The translations under genes and the position numbers were made by a program. This document shows positions 7,622 to 14,094 of a DNA stretch of 64,000 nucleotides, in pieces; within the stretch, counting starts at the first letter, position 1; each line of letters starts with the position of its first letter. The notes under the pieces were generated by a model. The model worked only from the letters and a program-made list of their open reading frames with translations, was not told where the DNA came from and did not search any database. The DNA comes from a virus, in IMG/VR virus record IMGVR_UViG_3300009093_000008, positions 1 through 64,000 of that record; one strand, 5' to 3'.

Positions 7622-7870
7622 CTACTCCTCTTCAGGGAAAGGCAACAGGTCAGCGAACACGACCTCCTGCCATGGCCATTCCCCGTGAGGCCAGAACTCG
7701 ACCTCACGTACCTTCGTCTCCGCCGACTCGTAGTACGCGATTCGCCGGACGCGCGGACACTCACGGGCGTGGTGGCCGCCGCAAAACACACACTGCGGTG
7801 TGTCTTCTACCAGCTTCCACGCGGCAGCCAACAGCTCCGGAGTCCACTCCGGTTCAGGCTTCTTCCGCAT
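7622..7870 (-). CDS. Zinc-knuckle protein (CCHC)
   Basis: 82 aa from ATG 7870, preceded by GGAGGGTTCC. QCVFCGGHHARECP fits a CX2CX4HX4C-type knuckle, as in nucleic-acid-binding CCHC peptides. Trp-rich acidic C-terminus (WPHGEWPWQEVVF). It overlaps the upstream gene by 17 nt. Binding of RNA or ssDNA is inference from the motif. Confidence 0.75.
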   Translation of the reverse strand: MRKKPEPEWTPELLAAAWKLVEDTPQCVFCGGHHARECPRVRRIAYYESAETKVREVEFWPHGEWPWQEVVFADLLPFPEEE

Positions 7871-8057
7871 GGAACCCTCCGCACTTACACCCAACCGACT
7901 CACGTAGAAAGAACATTACGTAGGTGTCGCCTAGGGCGTTCGTTGAAATCTTCAACTCTTCGCCAGTGCAAACCCCGAAAACCCTATCCCCGTGGGCAAT
8001 CAGGGGATGGCCGCACTGGCACATCCGCGCGCCATCCCCGTTACCCCCAAAGAGCAC
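7854..8057 (-). CDS. Cys-rich Zn protein, start uncertain
   Basis: The C-terminal ~60 residues are clearly coding: CQCGHPL near the start, GVCTGEELKIST in the middle, and GCKCGGFH at the end, a likely zinc ribbon. GTG 8057 gives 67 aa; ATG 8024, with GGGGAT upstream, gives 56 aa. The long frame up to 8444 is antisense-like and overlaps two better genes. Confidence 0.6.
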   Translation of the reverse strand: MLFGGNGDGARMCQCGHPLIAHGDRVFGVCTGEELKISTNALGDTYVMFFLRESVGCKCGGFHAEEA

Positions 8058-8083
8058 GTACCCGTATGCGTGATCTTTGATAC

Positions 8084-8317
8084 TCAGCGCGCCCGTAGAA
8101 CGCTCGGCAGGCTCGCAGGGCGTCGCCCGCCACATACCCGGCCCTCCCCGAGCAGGCTCTTGGCGCCCTTGATGTACTGGTCCCACGTGTACGGACCGGC
8201 CTCCGGCCACACTTCTTCCTGATTCAGGTAGATTGGCTGGTTGATCTCCAGCGGGCCCAGAGAGCGCAGGAACTCCGCTGCATGCTGGCGCCCCATCTGA
8301 AACGGGCCCATCATCAT
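8084..8317 (-). CDS. Hypothetical protein, 77 aa
   Basis: ATG 8317 in an ATGA overlap; AAAGGG upstream. MMMGPFQMGRQHAAEFLRSL then PIYLNQEEVWPEAGPYTW and a Gly/Arg-rich tail. No family recognised. Confidence 0.68.
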   Translation of the reverse strand: MMMGPFQMGRQHAAEFLRSLGPLEINQPIYLNQEEVWPEAGPYTWDQYIKGAKSLLGEGRVCGGRRPASLPSVLRAR

Positions 8318-8541
8318 CCCTTTCGGTACGGCTCATTCTCGGAATCCGGAGTGTAGGCCGAGAGCGGTTCTCTGCCGCCGCGAGCCTTGCGCACCATCCT
8401 GGCAACGCGGCGCCGGACGGACCGGCTGGCTTCCTTCTGCTCATCGATCACCGCCACGGTCGGACTCGGCTGCGAGTAGTTGCGCCAATCGACGGAGCCC
8501 GAGAAGAAGTGGTCCCGGTTCTGGTACTTGCGTGTCCCCAT
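8314..8541 (-). CDS. Basic hypothetical protein, 75 aa
   Basis: ATG 8541 shares its A with the upstream TGA (TGATG). Strongly basic centre (RSVRRRVARMVRKARGGRE) suggests nucleic-acid binding. No domain recognised. Confidence 0.68.
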   Translation of the reverse strand: MGTRKYQNRDHFFSGSVDWRNYSQPSPTVAVIDEQKEASRSVRRRVARMVRKARGGREPLSAYTPDSENEPYRKG

Positions 8542-8879
8542 CAGAGCTGAACGCTGGTCTCCGGAACCAGCCGCTCACTGGTTTCCGGGGCGTCCTTCTC
8601 CGGGGGGAGCTTGTCCGAGACGAGCCGGGCGTGCGAGCCGAGCAGGTACGCTTCGAGGTCCACGGCGAACCCGAACTTCGCGGTGTCGCTCTTGGCCTGC
8701 TGCGTCTGGAGGGCGGTCTGGATCGCCCAGATACGCGCCTGCCGGACGCCCATCTCTTCCTTCAGCTGGCCATTCTCTTCCTCCAGCTCGACGATGCGAG
8801 CGGCTGCGAGCTTGAGCGCCGCCTGCGTCTCTTCGAGCTGGGCCCAGCCATCGTCGTGCTTAACGTCAACGTCGGTCAT
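8541..8879 (-). CDS. Coiled-coil protein, 112 aa
   Basis: ATG 8879. Residues ~15-60 form a heptad-type coiled coil (LEETQAALKLAAARIVELEE and onward). A short globular or extended tail rich in Pro/Glu follows. First gene after a 78-nt gap with a promoter-like sequence at 8932-8961. Function unknown; oligomeric. Confidence 0.7.
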   Translation of the reverse strand: MTDVDVKHDDGWAQLEETQAALKLAAARIVELEEENGQLKEEMGVRQARIWAIQTALQTQQAKSDTAKFGFAVDLEAYLLGSHARLVSDKLPPEKDAPETSERLVPETSVQL

Positions 8880-8931
8880 TAGGTTGCCTTTCAGGGGGGG
8901 GGACAGGGTCGAGAAAGTATCGCCAAGTGAG

Positions 8932-8961
8932 ACTATCCCACGGGAGATGGCACGCGGTCAA
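8932..8961 (-). promoter_or_regulatory. Possible promoter TTGACC-18-GATAGT
   Basis: Leftward -35 TTGACC (8961-8956) overlaps the stop of the preceding gene. GATAGT (8937-8932) follows with an 18-nt spacer. It would start a transcript about 45 nt upstream of ATG 8879. It is in one of the few intergenic gaps of this operon. Confidence 0.4.
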
Positions 8962-9245
8962 GGTTTGCGGAGCGGGCGGATGCGCTGTAGATATGTCTGC
9001 CGCTTACAGTGTCCGCACTGGAACGCACCAAAGTACTCGCGATCGATCGCGCGTACTCGCTCGGCGTGTGCGTCGCAGAGAAAAACGACCCGCTCGCCGC
9101 ACACACAGGGCCTCTGCGAAAAGATGGGGCAGAACGTGACACGCCAGATCGCCGCCTGCGGGCAGTCGGTGACGAACGTCCCGCACGGTTCCTCGTGCGA
9201 CTCGTCGGTGAAGGTGATGACGAGATCTTCCAGCGCAGTACTCAT
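8958..9245 (-). CDS. Zn-binding protein with three Cys pairs
   Basis: 95 aa from ATG 9245: AAGGG lies 8 nt upstream, while ATG 9251 would be adjacent to it. CVCGE, FLCDAH and FQCGHCKRQTYLQRI give paired metal ligands, similar to the CxxC-rich mini-proteins common in actinophages. Function unknown. Confidence 0.7.
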   Translation of the reverse strand: MSTALEDLVITFTDESHEEPCGTFVTDCPQAAIWRVTFCPIFSQRPCVCGERVVFLCDAHAERVRAIDREYFGAFQCGHCKRQTYLQRIRPLRKP

Positions 9246-9268
9246 GGGCATCCCTTTAGACAGGAGGT

Positions 9269-9292
9269 GGGCGCCTTTAGCCTCGGGCGCCC
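9269..9292. terminator. Hairpin between terminase and the next gene
   Basis: GGGCGCC (9269-9275) pairs with GGCGCCC (9286-9292) around a 10-nt loop. It lies downstream of the terminase gene, before the next ribosome binding site. No U-run follows on the minus strand, so it may pause or protect rather than terminate. Confidence 0.45.
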
Positions 9293-9308
9293 TACGAGGA
9301 GATACGGA

Positions 9309-9362
9309 TCACCCCCTGATCGGAGCGGCAACCTCTTCCATGATGGCTAACAGCTGCTTCAT
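9309..9362 (-). CDS. Possible 17-aa peptide after terminase
   Basis: ATG 9362 has GGAGTG 9 nt upstream and encodes MKQLLAIMEEVAAPIRG. The SD is good but the peptide is too short to judge. It fills most of the 150-nt gap between the terminase and the hairpin at 9269. Confidence 0.25.
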   Translation of the reverse strand: MKQLLAIMEEVAAPIRG

Positions 9363-9411
9363 GGGCATCACTCCAATCAGAGAGGGACTGCATTACATAC
9401 AGGGTAACGCA

Positions 9412-10938
9412 TCAGGTCGGAGCATGACAGAACGGGCAGGCCTTCGGATGGGACGCGAAAACGTACCCTCGCGCACAACGCTGACACGTTACCGTGCCGT
9501 ACGCCGCCGCGTAGTCCATGGACTGTAGACCCTTCAGCTCCGTGATGGCCCAGACGAGGGCATCCAGACGGTCCGGGCTCTGCGACGAATGCGGAGTCCA
9601 CCGCGTCATCTGAGTTTCCAGATCGGCGAACGTACCGTAGTGATGCACACGGCCTTGGTTGTAGAGCGACGCCACCGGCTCCGCGCGCAGGGCCTTACCC
9701 CGCGACGCCCGGACCGTCCGCACCGGAACGTTCTCGTCAACCGTGGCGATGAGGCTGGGGACCCAGTCGGCGCCGTGGTTCACCTCGGCCACGATGCAAT
9801 CTGCGTGCCACTCGTTGTAGGCCTTGATCAGCTGGTGACACGCCTGGTTCGGCGTGCCCTTCAGCGAGTAGTCCGCGAGTATGTAGCCGTGGCCGTTGTA
9901 GTCCACGCCCGCGACGACGATACCGTGCTCGTCGGAATCCGGGTTGTCCGAACCGGCGGGGTCGTAGCCGACCACGACACGTTCGAGCGAGATCAAGTCC
10001 AAGTCGTCGTGCCAGGTGCCCGCAGTGTCGAGCCACTTGCCCTTCAGGCGCCCGGAAGAGATCATGTCGCGGGTCCACAGCGCACCCTCGATGTCTTCCA
10101 GCAGCTGACCCTCAAGCTCCTGAAGTCCAAGCCGCGTGCCCTCGTACCGGCGTTTCATCTCGGCCAGGGCGATGGCGGACAGGTTGTCCTGGTTCTCGAA
10201 CGTCGTGCCTCGGGTGAGGTGAACCGTCCCGTCATCACGGCTCACCAGGTCGAGCATCAAGTCAGTAGGACGCGGGGTGGTGGTTACTACAATGCGCGGG
10301 TGCAGGCCCTTACGGACCGCCGGGACCAGCGCCGCATACCACGTCTCGCTATACCGCCAGGAACCCAGCTCGTCACACCAGGCGCCCGACAGGTTGTAGC
10401 CACGGACCTTCTCCGGGTTGTCGGCGGTGAACCCGTAGATGACGGAGCCGTTCGGAAGCGACAGCTCCAGCTCGTTCCGGCGGTAGCCGTAATCGATCTT
10501 GGCGTTCTTCAGGGCCGGGATGATGGCGTTTCCGAAACAGGTCTTCTGGCACGCGTTGAAGGTAGGGGCCAGAACGGCGTACTCGCCGGGCTCCGTGATC
10601 GCACGGGACAGGATCCAGTTCGATCCGACGAACGTCTTCCCGATGCCACGACCGGCCATGAGAAGCCAGATCATCCAGTCGTCATCGACCCCGCTACAGC
10701 CACAGGAGAAGCCACGGGAGTCTTCCAGGTGGTGCGACGGATGCTCAGGCGGAAGCTGCTTCGGTCTGGCCAAGTCGAAGTAGGGAAGCGGCGCCTTGGC
10801 CTTGGCTTCCCACTCCAGCTTTGCTAGAAGCTTCTGTTTCGCGTCAAGCGGCCAGCTACGCCAGTCGTCATAGGACTGGACAGGTGGAAGCTCCACCCGG
10901 TGGACGTTGACATTCGGGTCTTCCGGATCGAGTGCCAA
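9412..10938 (-). CDS. terL: Terminase large subunit with C-terminal zinc ribbon
   Basis: 508 aa. The motor packages DNA into proheads. Walker A is MAGRGIGKT (residues 94-102) and Walker B is AWCDE (186-190) with its catalytic Glu. The RNase H-like nuclease begins at VVGYDPAGSD, followed by VAEVNHGAD and SPDRLDALVWA carrying the other acidic residues. After the nuclease, residues ~485-505 hold CQRC...CPFC, a zinc ribbon not usual at this end of TerL. The start is TTG 10938 with AAGGGGG upstream; a later GTG is possible. The gene is 36 kb away from the portal gene. Downstream of the AlpA-like gene, 8 nt apart. Confidence 0.95.
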   Translation of the reverse strand: MALDPEDPNVNVHRVELPPVQSYDDWRSWPLDAKQKLLAKLEWEAKAKAPLPYFDLARPKQLPPEHPSHHLEDSRGFSCGCSGVDDDWMIWLLMAGRGIGKTFVGSNWILSRAITEPGEYAVLAPTFNACQKTCFGNAIIPALKNAKIDYGYRRNELELSLPNGSVIYGFTADNPEKVRGYNLSGAWCDELGSWRYSETWYAALVPAVRKGLHPRIVVTTTPRPTDLMLDLVSRDDGTVHLTRGTTFENQDNLSAIALAEMKRRYEGTRLGLQELEGQLLEDIEGALWTRDMISSGRLKGKWLDTAGTWHDDLDLISLERVVVGYDPAGSDNPDSDEHGIVVAGVDYNGHGYILADYSLKGTPNQACHQLIKAYNEWHADCIVAEVNHGADWVPSLIATVDENVPVRTVRASRGKALRAEPVASLYNQGRVHHYGTFADLETQMTRWTPHSSQSPDRLDALVWAITELKGLQSMDYAAAYGTVTCQRCARGYVFASHPKACPFCHAPT

Positions 10939-10946
10939 TGACCCCC

Positions 10947-11132
10947 TTACAGGTCACGGCCGCGAGCGCGGAAGACTTCCCTTACCTCGCCGAGGTCCCA
11001 GATGCGGGCACACTTCAACTGAACAGGTTCCGGAAACCATGGCTTCTCTGTGAGCTGGAAGGCGCGCTGACGTGACACCCCCAACATTTGGGCGATTTCG
11101 AAGACGCCCCCCACGTCGAGCTTACTAGTCAT
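10947..11132 (-). CDS. AlpA/MerR-like small HTH protein
   Basis: 61 aa from ATG 11132. VGGVFEIAQMLGVSRQRAFQL is a winged helix-turn-helix of the excisionase/AlpA kind, followed by FPEPVQLKCARIWDLGEVRE (wing). Such proteins bind operator or att DNA. It is the first gene leftward from the divergent promoter at 11140-11147 and precedes terL, so it may regulate this promoter pair. The long frame up to 11228 is antisense to the opposite gene. Confidence 0.75.
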   Translation of the reverse strand: MTSKLDVGGVFEIAQMLGVSRQRAFQLTEKPWFPEPVQLKCARIWDLGEVREVFRARGRDL

Positions 11133-11139
11133 GGAAGCA

Positions 11140-11147
11140 ACTATACT
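11140..11147. promoter_or_regulatory. Overlapping divergent -10 elements, both leaderless
   Basis: ACTATACT contains TATAGT for the minus strand (11145-11140) and TATACT for the plus strand (11142-11147), sharing four base pairs. Each lies 7 nt from an ATG (11132 leftward, 11155 rightward), so both mRNAs would start at or next to their start codons. No -35 boxes are evident. The two promoters cannot be occupied by polymerase at the same time. Confidence 0.6.
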
Positions 11148-11154
11148 AGACGTC

Positions 11155-11616
11155 ATGGGCAAACCAGACGAGGAACGGCTGATACGTCGCCGGACAGACG
11201 CTCTCGCCATGAAAGCTGAGTCCGCCACCTACGAACAGATAGCCGATGCCCTGGGTTACAGCAACAAGAGCCACGCCTGGAAAGACGTACAGGCCGGGCT
11301 GGAGAAGCTGCGGCAGGAGGAGCGCGAGGAGGCCGAGCGGCTGCGCGTGTTGCAGCGCATACGCCTCGAAGCGCTGCTACAGGCGGTGTGGCCACAGGCC
11401 ACCGGACAGGATCCCGCACGCCCCGGCGTCAACCTGCGACACGTCGAGGTGGCGCTGAAGATCATGGAACGACAGGCCAAGAACGAGGGCTCCGACGCCC
11501 CGGTGAAGACGGACCTGACGATCAGCACCAACGTAGACGCGCGGATCGTCGAGCTGATGGAACAGCTGGGCATAACACAAGCTCCCCGGACGATCGCCGG
11601 GGAGCTTGAGGACTAG
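11155..11616 (+). CDS. terS: Terminase small subunit-like HTH protein
   Basis: 153 aa from ATG 11155. ATYEQIADALGYSNKSHAWK is the N-terminal helix-turn-helix seen in actinophage small terminases. A coiled coil follows (LEKLRQEEREEAERLRVLQR), and the C-terminal part includes RHVEVALKIMERQAK. Such subunits bind pac/cos DNA and feed it to TerL, whose gene lies just across the divergent promoter. An HTH regulator of the same fold is the alternative. The last 10 codons encode a terminator hairpin. It is transcribed opposite to its neighbours. Confidence 0.72.
   Translation: MGKPDEERLIRRRTDALAMKAESATYEQIADALGYSNKSHAWKDVQAGLEKLRQEEREEAERLRVLQRIRLEALLQAVWPQATGQDPARPGVNLRHVEVALKIMERQAKNEGSDAPVKTDLTISTNVDARIVELMEQLGITQAPRTIAGELED
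11579..11607. terminator. Perfect 11-bp hairpin inside the end of the terS-like gene
   Basis: AAGCTCCCCGG (11579-11589) pairs exactly with CCGGGGAGCTT (11597-11607). It lies within the coding sequence, 7 nt before the TAG, and between convergent genes (rightward terS-like, leftward Pup). It can work for both directions; no long U-run is visible. Confidence 0.6.
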
Positions 11617-11618
11617 GT

Positions 11619-11807
11619 CTACTGTCCGCCCTTTTGCACGAACTGCTTCACGAACTCCTCGGAGTTCTTTTCCAGGACGTCATCGATCTCGTCGAGGAAA
11701 TCTAGGGCTTCGTCGGCTGCGGGGGTTTCCGGGGTGACTGACTCGGCAGTCTCGGGCTGTTCTTCCTCTTGGGAGGACTTGCCAGGCTTCACGAGCTTCT
11801 GTCCCAT
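11619..11807 (-). CDS. pup: Phage-encoded prokaryotic ubiquitin-like protein Pup
   Basis: 62 aa from ATG 11807, with GAAAGGAGG upstream; the frame to 11846 is an extension without SD. Pup is conjugated through its C-terminal Glu to lysines of targets by PafA, after Dop deamidates Gln, and Mpa/ARC then threads the conjugate into the proteasome. The sequence shows the hallmark C-terminal half: DEIDDVLEKN (39-48), FVKQFVQKGGQ (52-62), with terminal GGQ and the amphipathic helix that binds Mpa, Dop and PafA. The N-terminal half is acidic and disordered (SSQEEEQPETAES), as in host Pup, and the length matches (64 aa in Mycobacterium). No Dop, PafA or proteasome genes are in the window, so it would use host enzymes. 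It lies between a replication/regulation cluster and the terS-like gene. Confidence 0.9.
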   Translation of the reverse strand: MGQKLVKPGKSSQEEEQPETAESVTPETPAADEALDFLDEIDDVLEKNSEEFVKQFVQKGGQ

Positions 11808-11830
11808 GAAACCTCCTTTCGGCCATGCCC

Positions 11831-12082
11831 TCAGGATGCGCTCCACGTTGGCTCGCCGTCAACCGGCGTCTTGTCTCCACTGCACACGTTCATGTGCGAG
11901 ACCAGCGCCGCCATGGCCTTCTCATAGTCACTTCCTGCGCTCCGCACGAGTCCGCAGGAGTGATAGATACGGAACGCCCGATCATGGCGTGACCAGTGGA
12001 TACAGTCCAGATCGTAGCAATCCACCTTGTGAGAGACGACCTTCTCCCGACGTCGGGATGCCTCGTTGTCCTGCGTGCTCAT
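11831..12082 (-). CDS. Hypothetical protein upstream of Pup, 83 aa
   Basis: ATG 12082 (ATGA overlap). CYDLDCIHWSRHDRAFRIYH and CGLVRSAGSDYEKAM, later HMNVCSGD: four Cys and several His suggest a metal site. It is co-transcribed with Pup 23 nt downstream, but nothing in its sequence ties it to pupylation. Confidence 0.72.
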   Translation of the reverse strand: MSTQDNEASRRREKVVSHKVDCYDLDCIHWSRHDRAFRIYHSCGLVRSAGSDYEKAMAALVSHMNVCSGDKTPVDGEPTWSAS

Positions 12083-13086
12083 CGCCGCGTCTCTCTTCCC
12101 GTAGCCCGATAGAAGGTGCGACCGCTGACCTTCAGTCTCTCCATGATCTGCTTCTCGGACAGATCACCCCGGGTGAAGAGGATCCGGGCCGCCTCGTCCC
12201 GCTCGGCGCGGGTGAACCCTTCGGGTCGCTTGCCCTCCATGAGCCGTTCGACAACCACCCGGTCAGGCTCATCGGATTCACACTCCGCAGCCATCACGAC
12301 AGGCACGCCGGACCCCAGAGTGCCCGGGTCATCCCAGGAAGCAGGGGTACCCCAGCCCTCCCTCTCGGCCCGTCTCCGCGCCGAGGTGACGGCCGCCTTC
12401 TCCCGGTCACCAATCGGAGTCGGAGGCGTGTCGCCGATCTTGTCGTACAGCTCGGCCACAGCTACCGCCGTCTCCAGATACACGCGCTCCACCTGACCGT
12501 TGACTACCTTGTGCAAGGGGCCACCGCCGTTCAGCGGCCTACGCCCGATCATCTCAACCAAGGTATTGACCGGATAGCCAAGGGCAACCAGCGAACGGAG
12601 ACGGTACCTGGTCAGGTCAGCCGGAACGTAATCCTGGCTATGCCGCTGCATTACCTCGTCCCCAGTGATTGCCAAGATGGCGTCGCCCGTTCGAGCCTGA
12701 ACACGAGGAGGCGGAGGAATGCGTCCCGCCTCACCATCGCTGCGGCCGGTCAAGATTCGCAACAGGCTACGTACGTGGATACCCGAAACCCGCGCCTGCG
12801 AAGGCAGCCCCATCCCCTTGACGTCCCGCAACCAAATCATATGCTCGCGGATCACGTCGCCGTCATGCATCGGACGCGAACGCAACTTCGCGAGCTTGTG
12901 CGTCCTGTAGCGCTCCCGGTAGCAGCGAGCGCAGCGGCAACCCGCCGAATAGGTGGCGGAGAATCCGTGGCGCCGCCGGTACACCCTGCCGTACTGGTCT
13001 GGTAGACGTATGTACGTCTCGTCATTCTCGACGGCGTCCGTGGGGATGCCGTTCTCGTCCCACGTTCGCTCACTCGGCTTCGTCAT
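12079..13086 (-). CDS. DNA-binding protein with Cys motif and C-terminal HTH
   Basis: 335 aa from ATG 13086. The N-terminal part has SAGCRCARCYRERYRTH, the GCRCxxC motif seen in many actinophage proteins. A helical segment follows (GIHVRSLLRILTG). The C-terminus is a resolvase-like helix-turn-helix: RAERDEAARILF, then LSEKQIMERLKVSGRTFYR. It probably binds DNA, as regulator or replication accessory. The middle region (TLVEMIGRRPLNGGGP) is not recognised. It overlaps the HNH gene by 17 nt. Confidence 0.75.
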   Translation of the reverse strand: MTKPSERTWDENGIPTDAVENDETYIRLPDQYGRVYRRRHGFSATYSAGCRCARCYRERYRTHKLAKLRSRPMHDGDVIREHMIWLRDVKGMGLPSQARVSGIHVRSLLRILTGRSDGEAGRIPPPPRVQARTGDAILAITGDEVMQRHSQDYVPADLTRYRLRSLVALGYPVNTLVEMIGRRPLNGGGPLHKVVNGQVERVYLETAVAVAELYDKIGDTPPTPIGDREKAAVTSARRRAEREGWGTPASWDDPGTLGSGVPVVMAAECESDEPDRVVVERLMEGKRPEGFTRAERDEAARILFTRGDLSEKQIMERLKVSGRTFYRATGRETRR

Positions 13087-13492
13087 CTTCGCTCCTAGGC
13101 AGAACGGCTATACCGTCCGCATCCGCGAGCCGGTGGTTCGAATGCACGTGAACCGGGACTTCCCACGGAAACAGCCACGAATGGACGAGCAGGCCATCCT
13201 CATAGGCTTCGGAGCGGTGCGACTCAACCCAGCCGTGACAGCCGGTCGTGCCAGTGCCGCACAGCAACAGCAGATTAGACATGTCATTGATCCACGGGTT
13301 CTTAGTCCCGCCCATGCCGCGCGGCATCCGATGGTGGATCGAGAAGGCGCCACCGCCGACGATGTAAATTCCGCACCGCTCACACTTGTCATCAGCCCGC
13401 GTCCACACATCTATGCGCGTCTCAACGGCAGGACCCGTGTTCTTCTTCTTCGGCTTGATTCGGTTTCGTTGGAGCCTGGTCTTACGCTGCAT
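13070..13492 (-). CDS. HNH endonuclease
   Basis: 140 aa from ATG 13492 (AAGG at 5 nt); ATG 13522 with GGAGG is an equally plausible start adding 10 residues. The basic N-terminus MQRKTRLQRNRIKPKKK is typical. The core is RIDVWTRADDKCERCG, then SIHHRMPRGMGGT (catalytic His) and NLLLLCGTGTTGCHGW with VESHR. This is the single-domain HNH family found near packaging genes in many actinophages, where it assists terminase; here it is 2.5 kb from terL. Confidence 0.85.
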   Translation of the reverse strand: MQRKTRLQRNRIKPKKKNTGPAVETRIDVWTRADDKCERCGIYIVGGGAFSIHHRMPRGMGGTKNPWINDMSNLLLLCGTGTTGCHGWVESHRSEAYEDGLLVHSWLFPWEVPVHVHSNHRLADADGIAVLPRSEDDEAE

Positions 13493-13910
13493 CGGGACCT
13501 TGCGCCTCCAGGGCTTGTCCATCGTCCTCCTTGGCCAACTGCCGCCGTAGTCGTGGAGTGAACACCATACCACCGGCTACGCCACTGAAGGCCACATCTT
13601 GTTCTGCCCACCGGAAGCAGTTCGCCAGAACCGGGCAACGGCGACAGGATTCCAGAGCTTTCCCAATGGACTGCTCATCGTTGGTCACCCAAAAGACGGT
13701 GGTCTTGTCGCCGAGACACGCGGCCTCTTCATGCCAGTCCGGGTTGTCCGGGACGCTAAGCGGGGAATGCTCCCGCTTGTCTCCGCCGGGACACTCAGCC
13801 CCCTTAGCCTTATGGTACGGCAACACTGGGGTGGGTGACCGGAACCACCCGTCGCACCAGGCGCAACGCCTAGGCTGACGGGTGGGATACCGGGGAGGCT
13901 TACCGGCCAT
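13482..13910 (-). CDS. whiB: WhiB-family iron-sulfur regulator (variant G-rich turn)
   Basis: 142 aa from ATG 13910. WhiB proteins bind [4Fe-4S] through four cysteines and pair with sigma factor region 4. Here the cysteines are C65, C89, C92 and C98 (AACLG; CRRCPVLANC). The turn normally GVWGG reads GVAGGM, losing the conserved Trp. The basic tail TPRLRRQ follows. An N-terminal extension has CAWCDGWF and a later Cys, a possible zinc ribbon. A second WhiB gene is at 53012-53491. Phage WhiB proteins are known to interfere with host WhiB; that role is inferred here. Confidence 0.88.
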   Translation of the reverse strand: MAGKPPRYPTRQPRRCAWCDGWFRSPTPVLPYHKAKGAECPGGDKREHSPLSVPDNPDWHEEAACLGDKTTVFWVTNDEQSIGKALESCRRCPVLANCFRWAEQDVAFSGVAGGMVFTPRLRRQLAKEDDGQALEAQGPDAA

Positions 13911-14094
13911 GGCAGCAGCCGGGGCGCCAGCCGCCGGTCACCTTGTCGGATAGCCGACGCTTAGGCGGCCGGAACATCCCAAACGGAACGTCATCCACAT
14001 CACAGGCCTGATACGGAGACTCAGGCTCGGGTGCGATGAACACCGTGGGCCCCGTTGGTGTCCCGTAGGTGGGTTCCGGCTTGAAGTACCTCAC
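13900..14094 (-). CDS. Hypothetical protein, 64 aa
   Basis: GTG 14094 overlaps the upstream stop (GTGA). Pro-rich start (PEPTYGTPTGPTVFIAPEPE), then basic FRPPKRRLSDKVTGG and a CCHGR end that overlaps whiB by 11 nt. No family recognised. Confidence 0.62.
   Translation of the reverse strand: MRYFKPEPTYGTPTGPTVFIAPEPESPYQACDVDDVPFGMFRPPKRRLSDKVTGGWRPGCCHGR

Noticed and set aside
9589-10827. 412-aa plus-strand ORF opposite the terminase
   Set aside because: Antisense to terL with Val/Arg/Leu-rich composition and no domain sense.
12852-13073. Alternative small ORF inside the DNA-binding gene
   Set aside because: Lies within the longer gene in another frame and lacks an SD.
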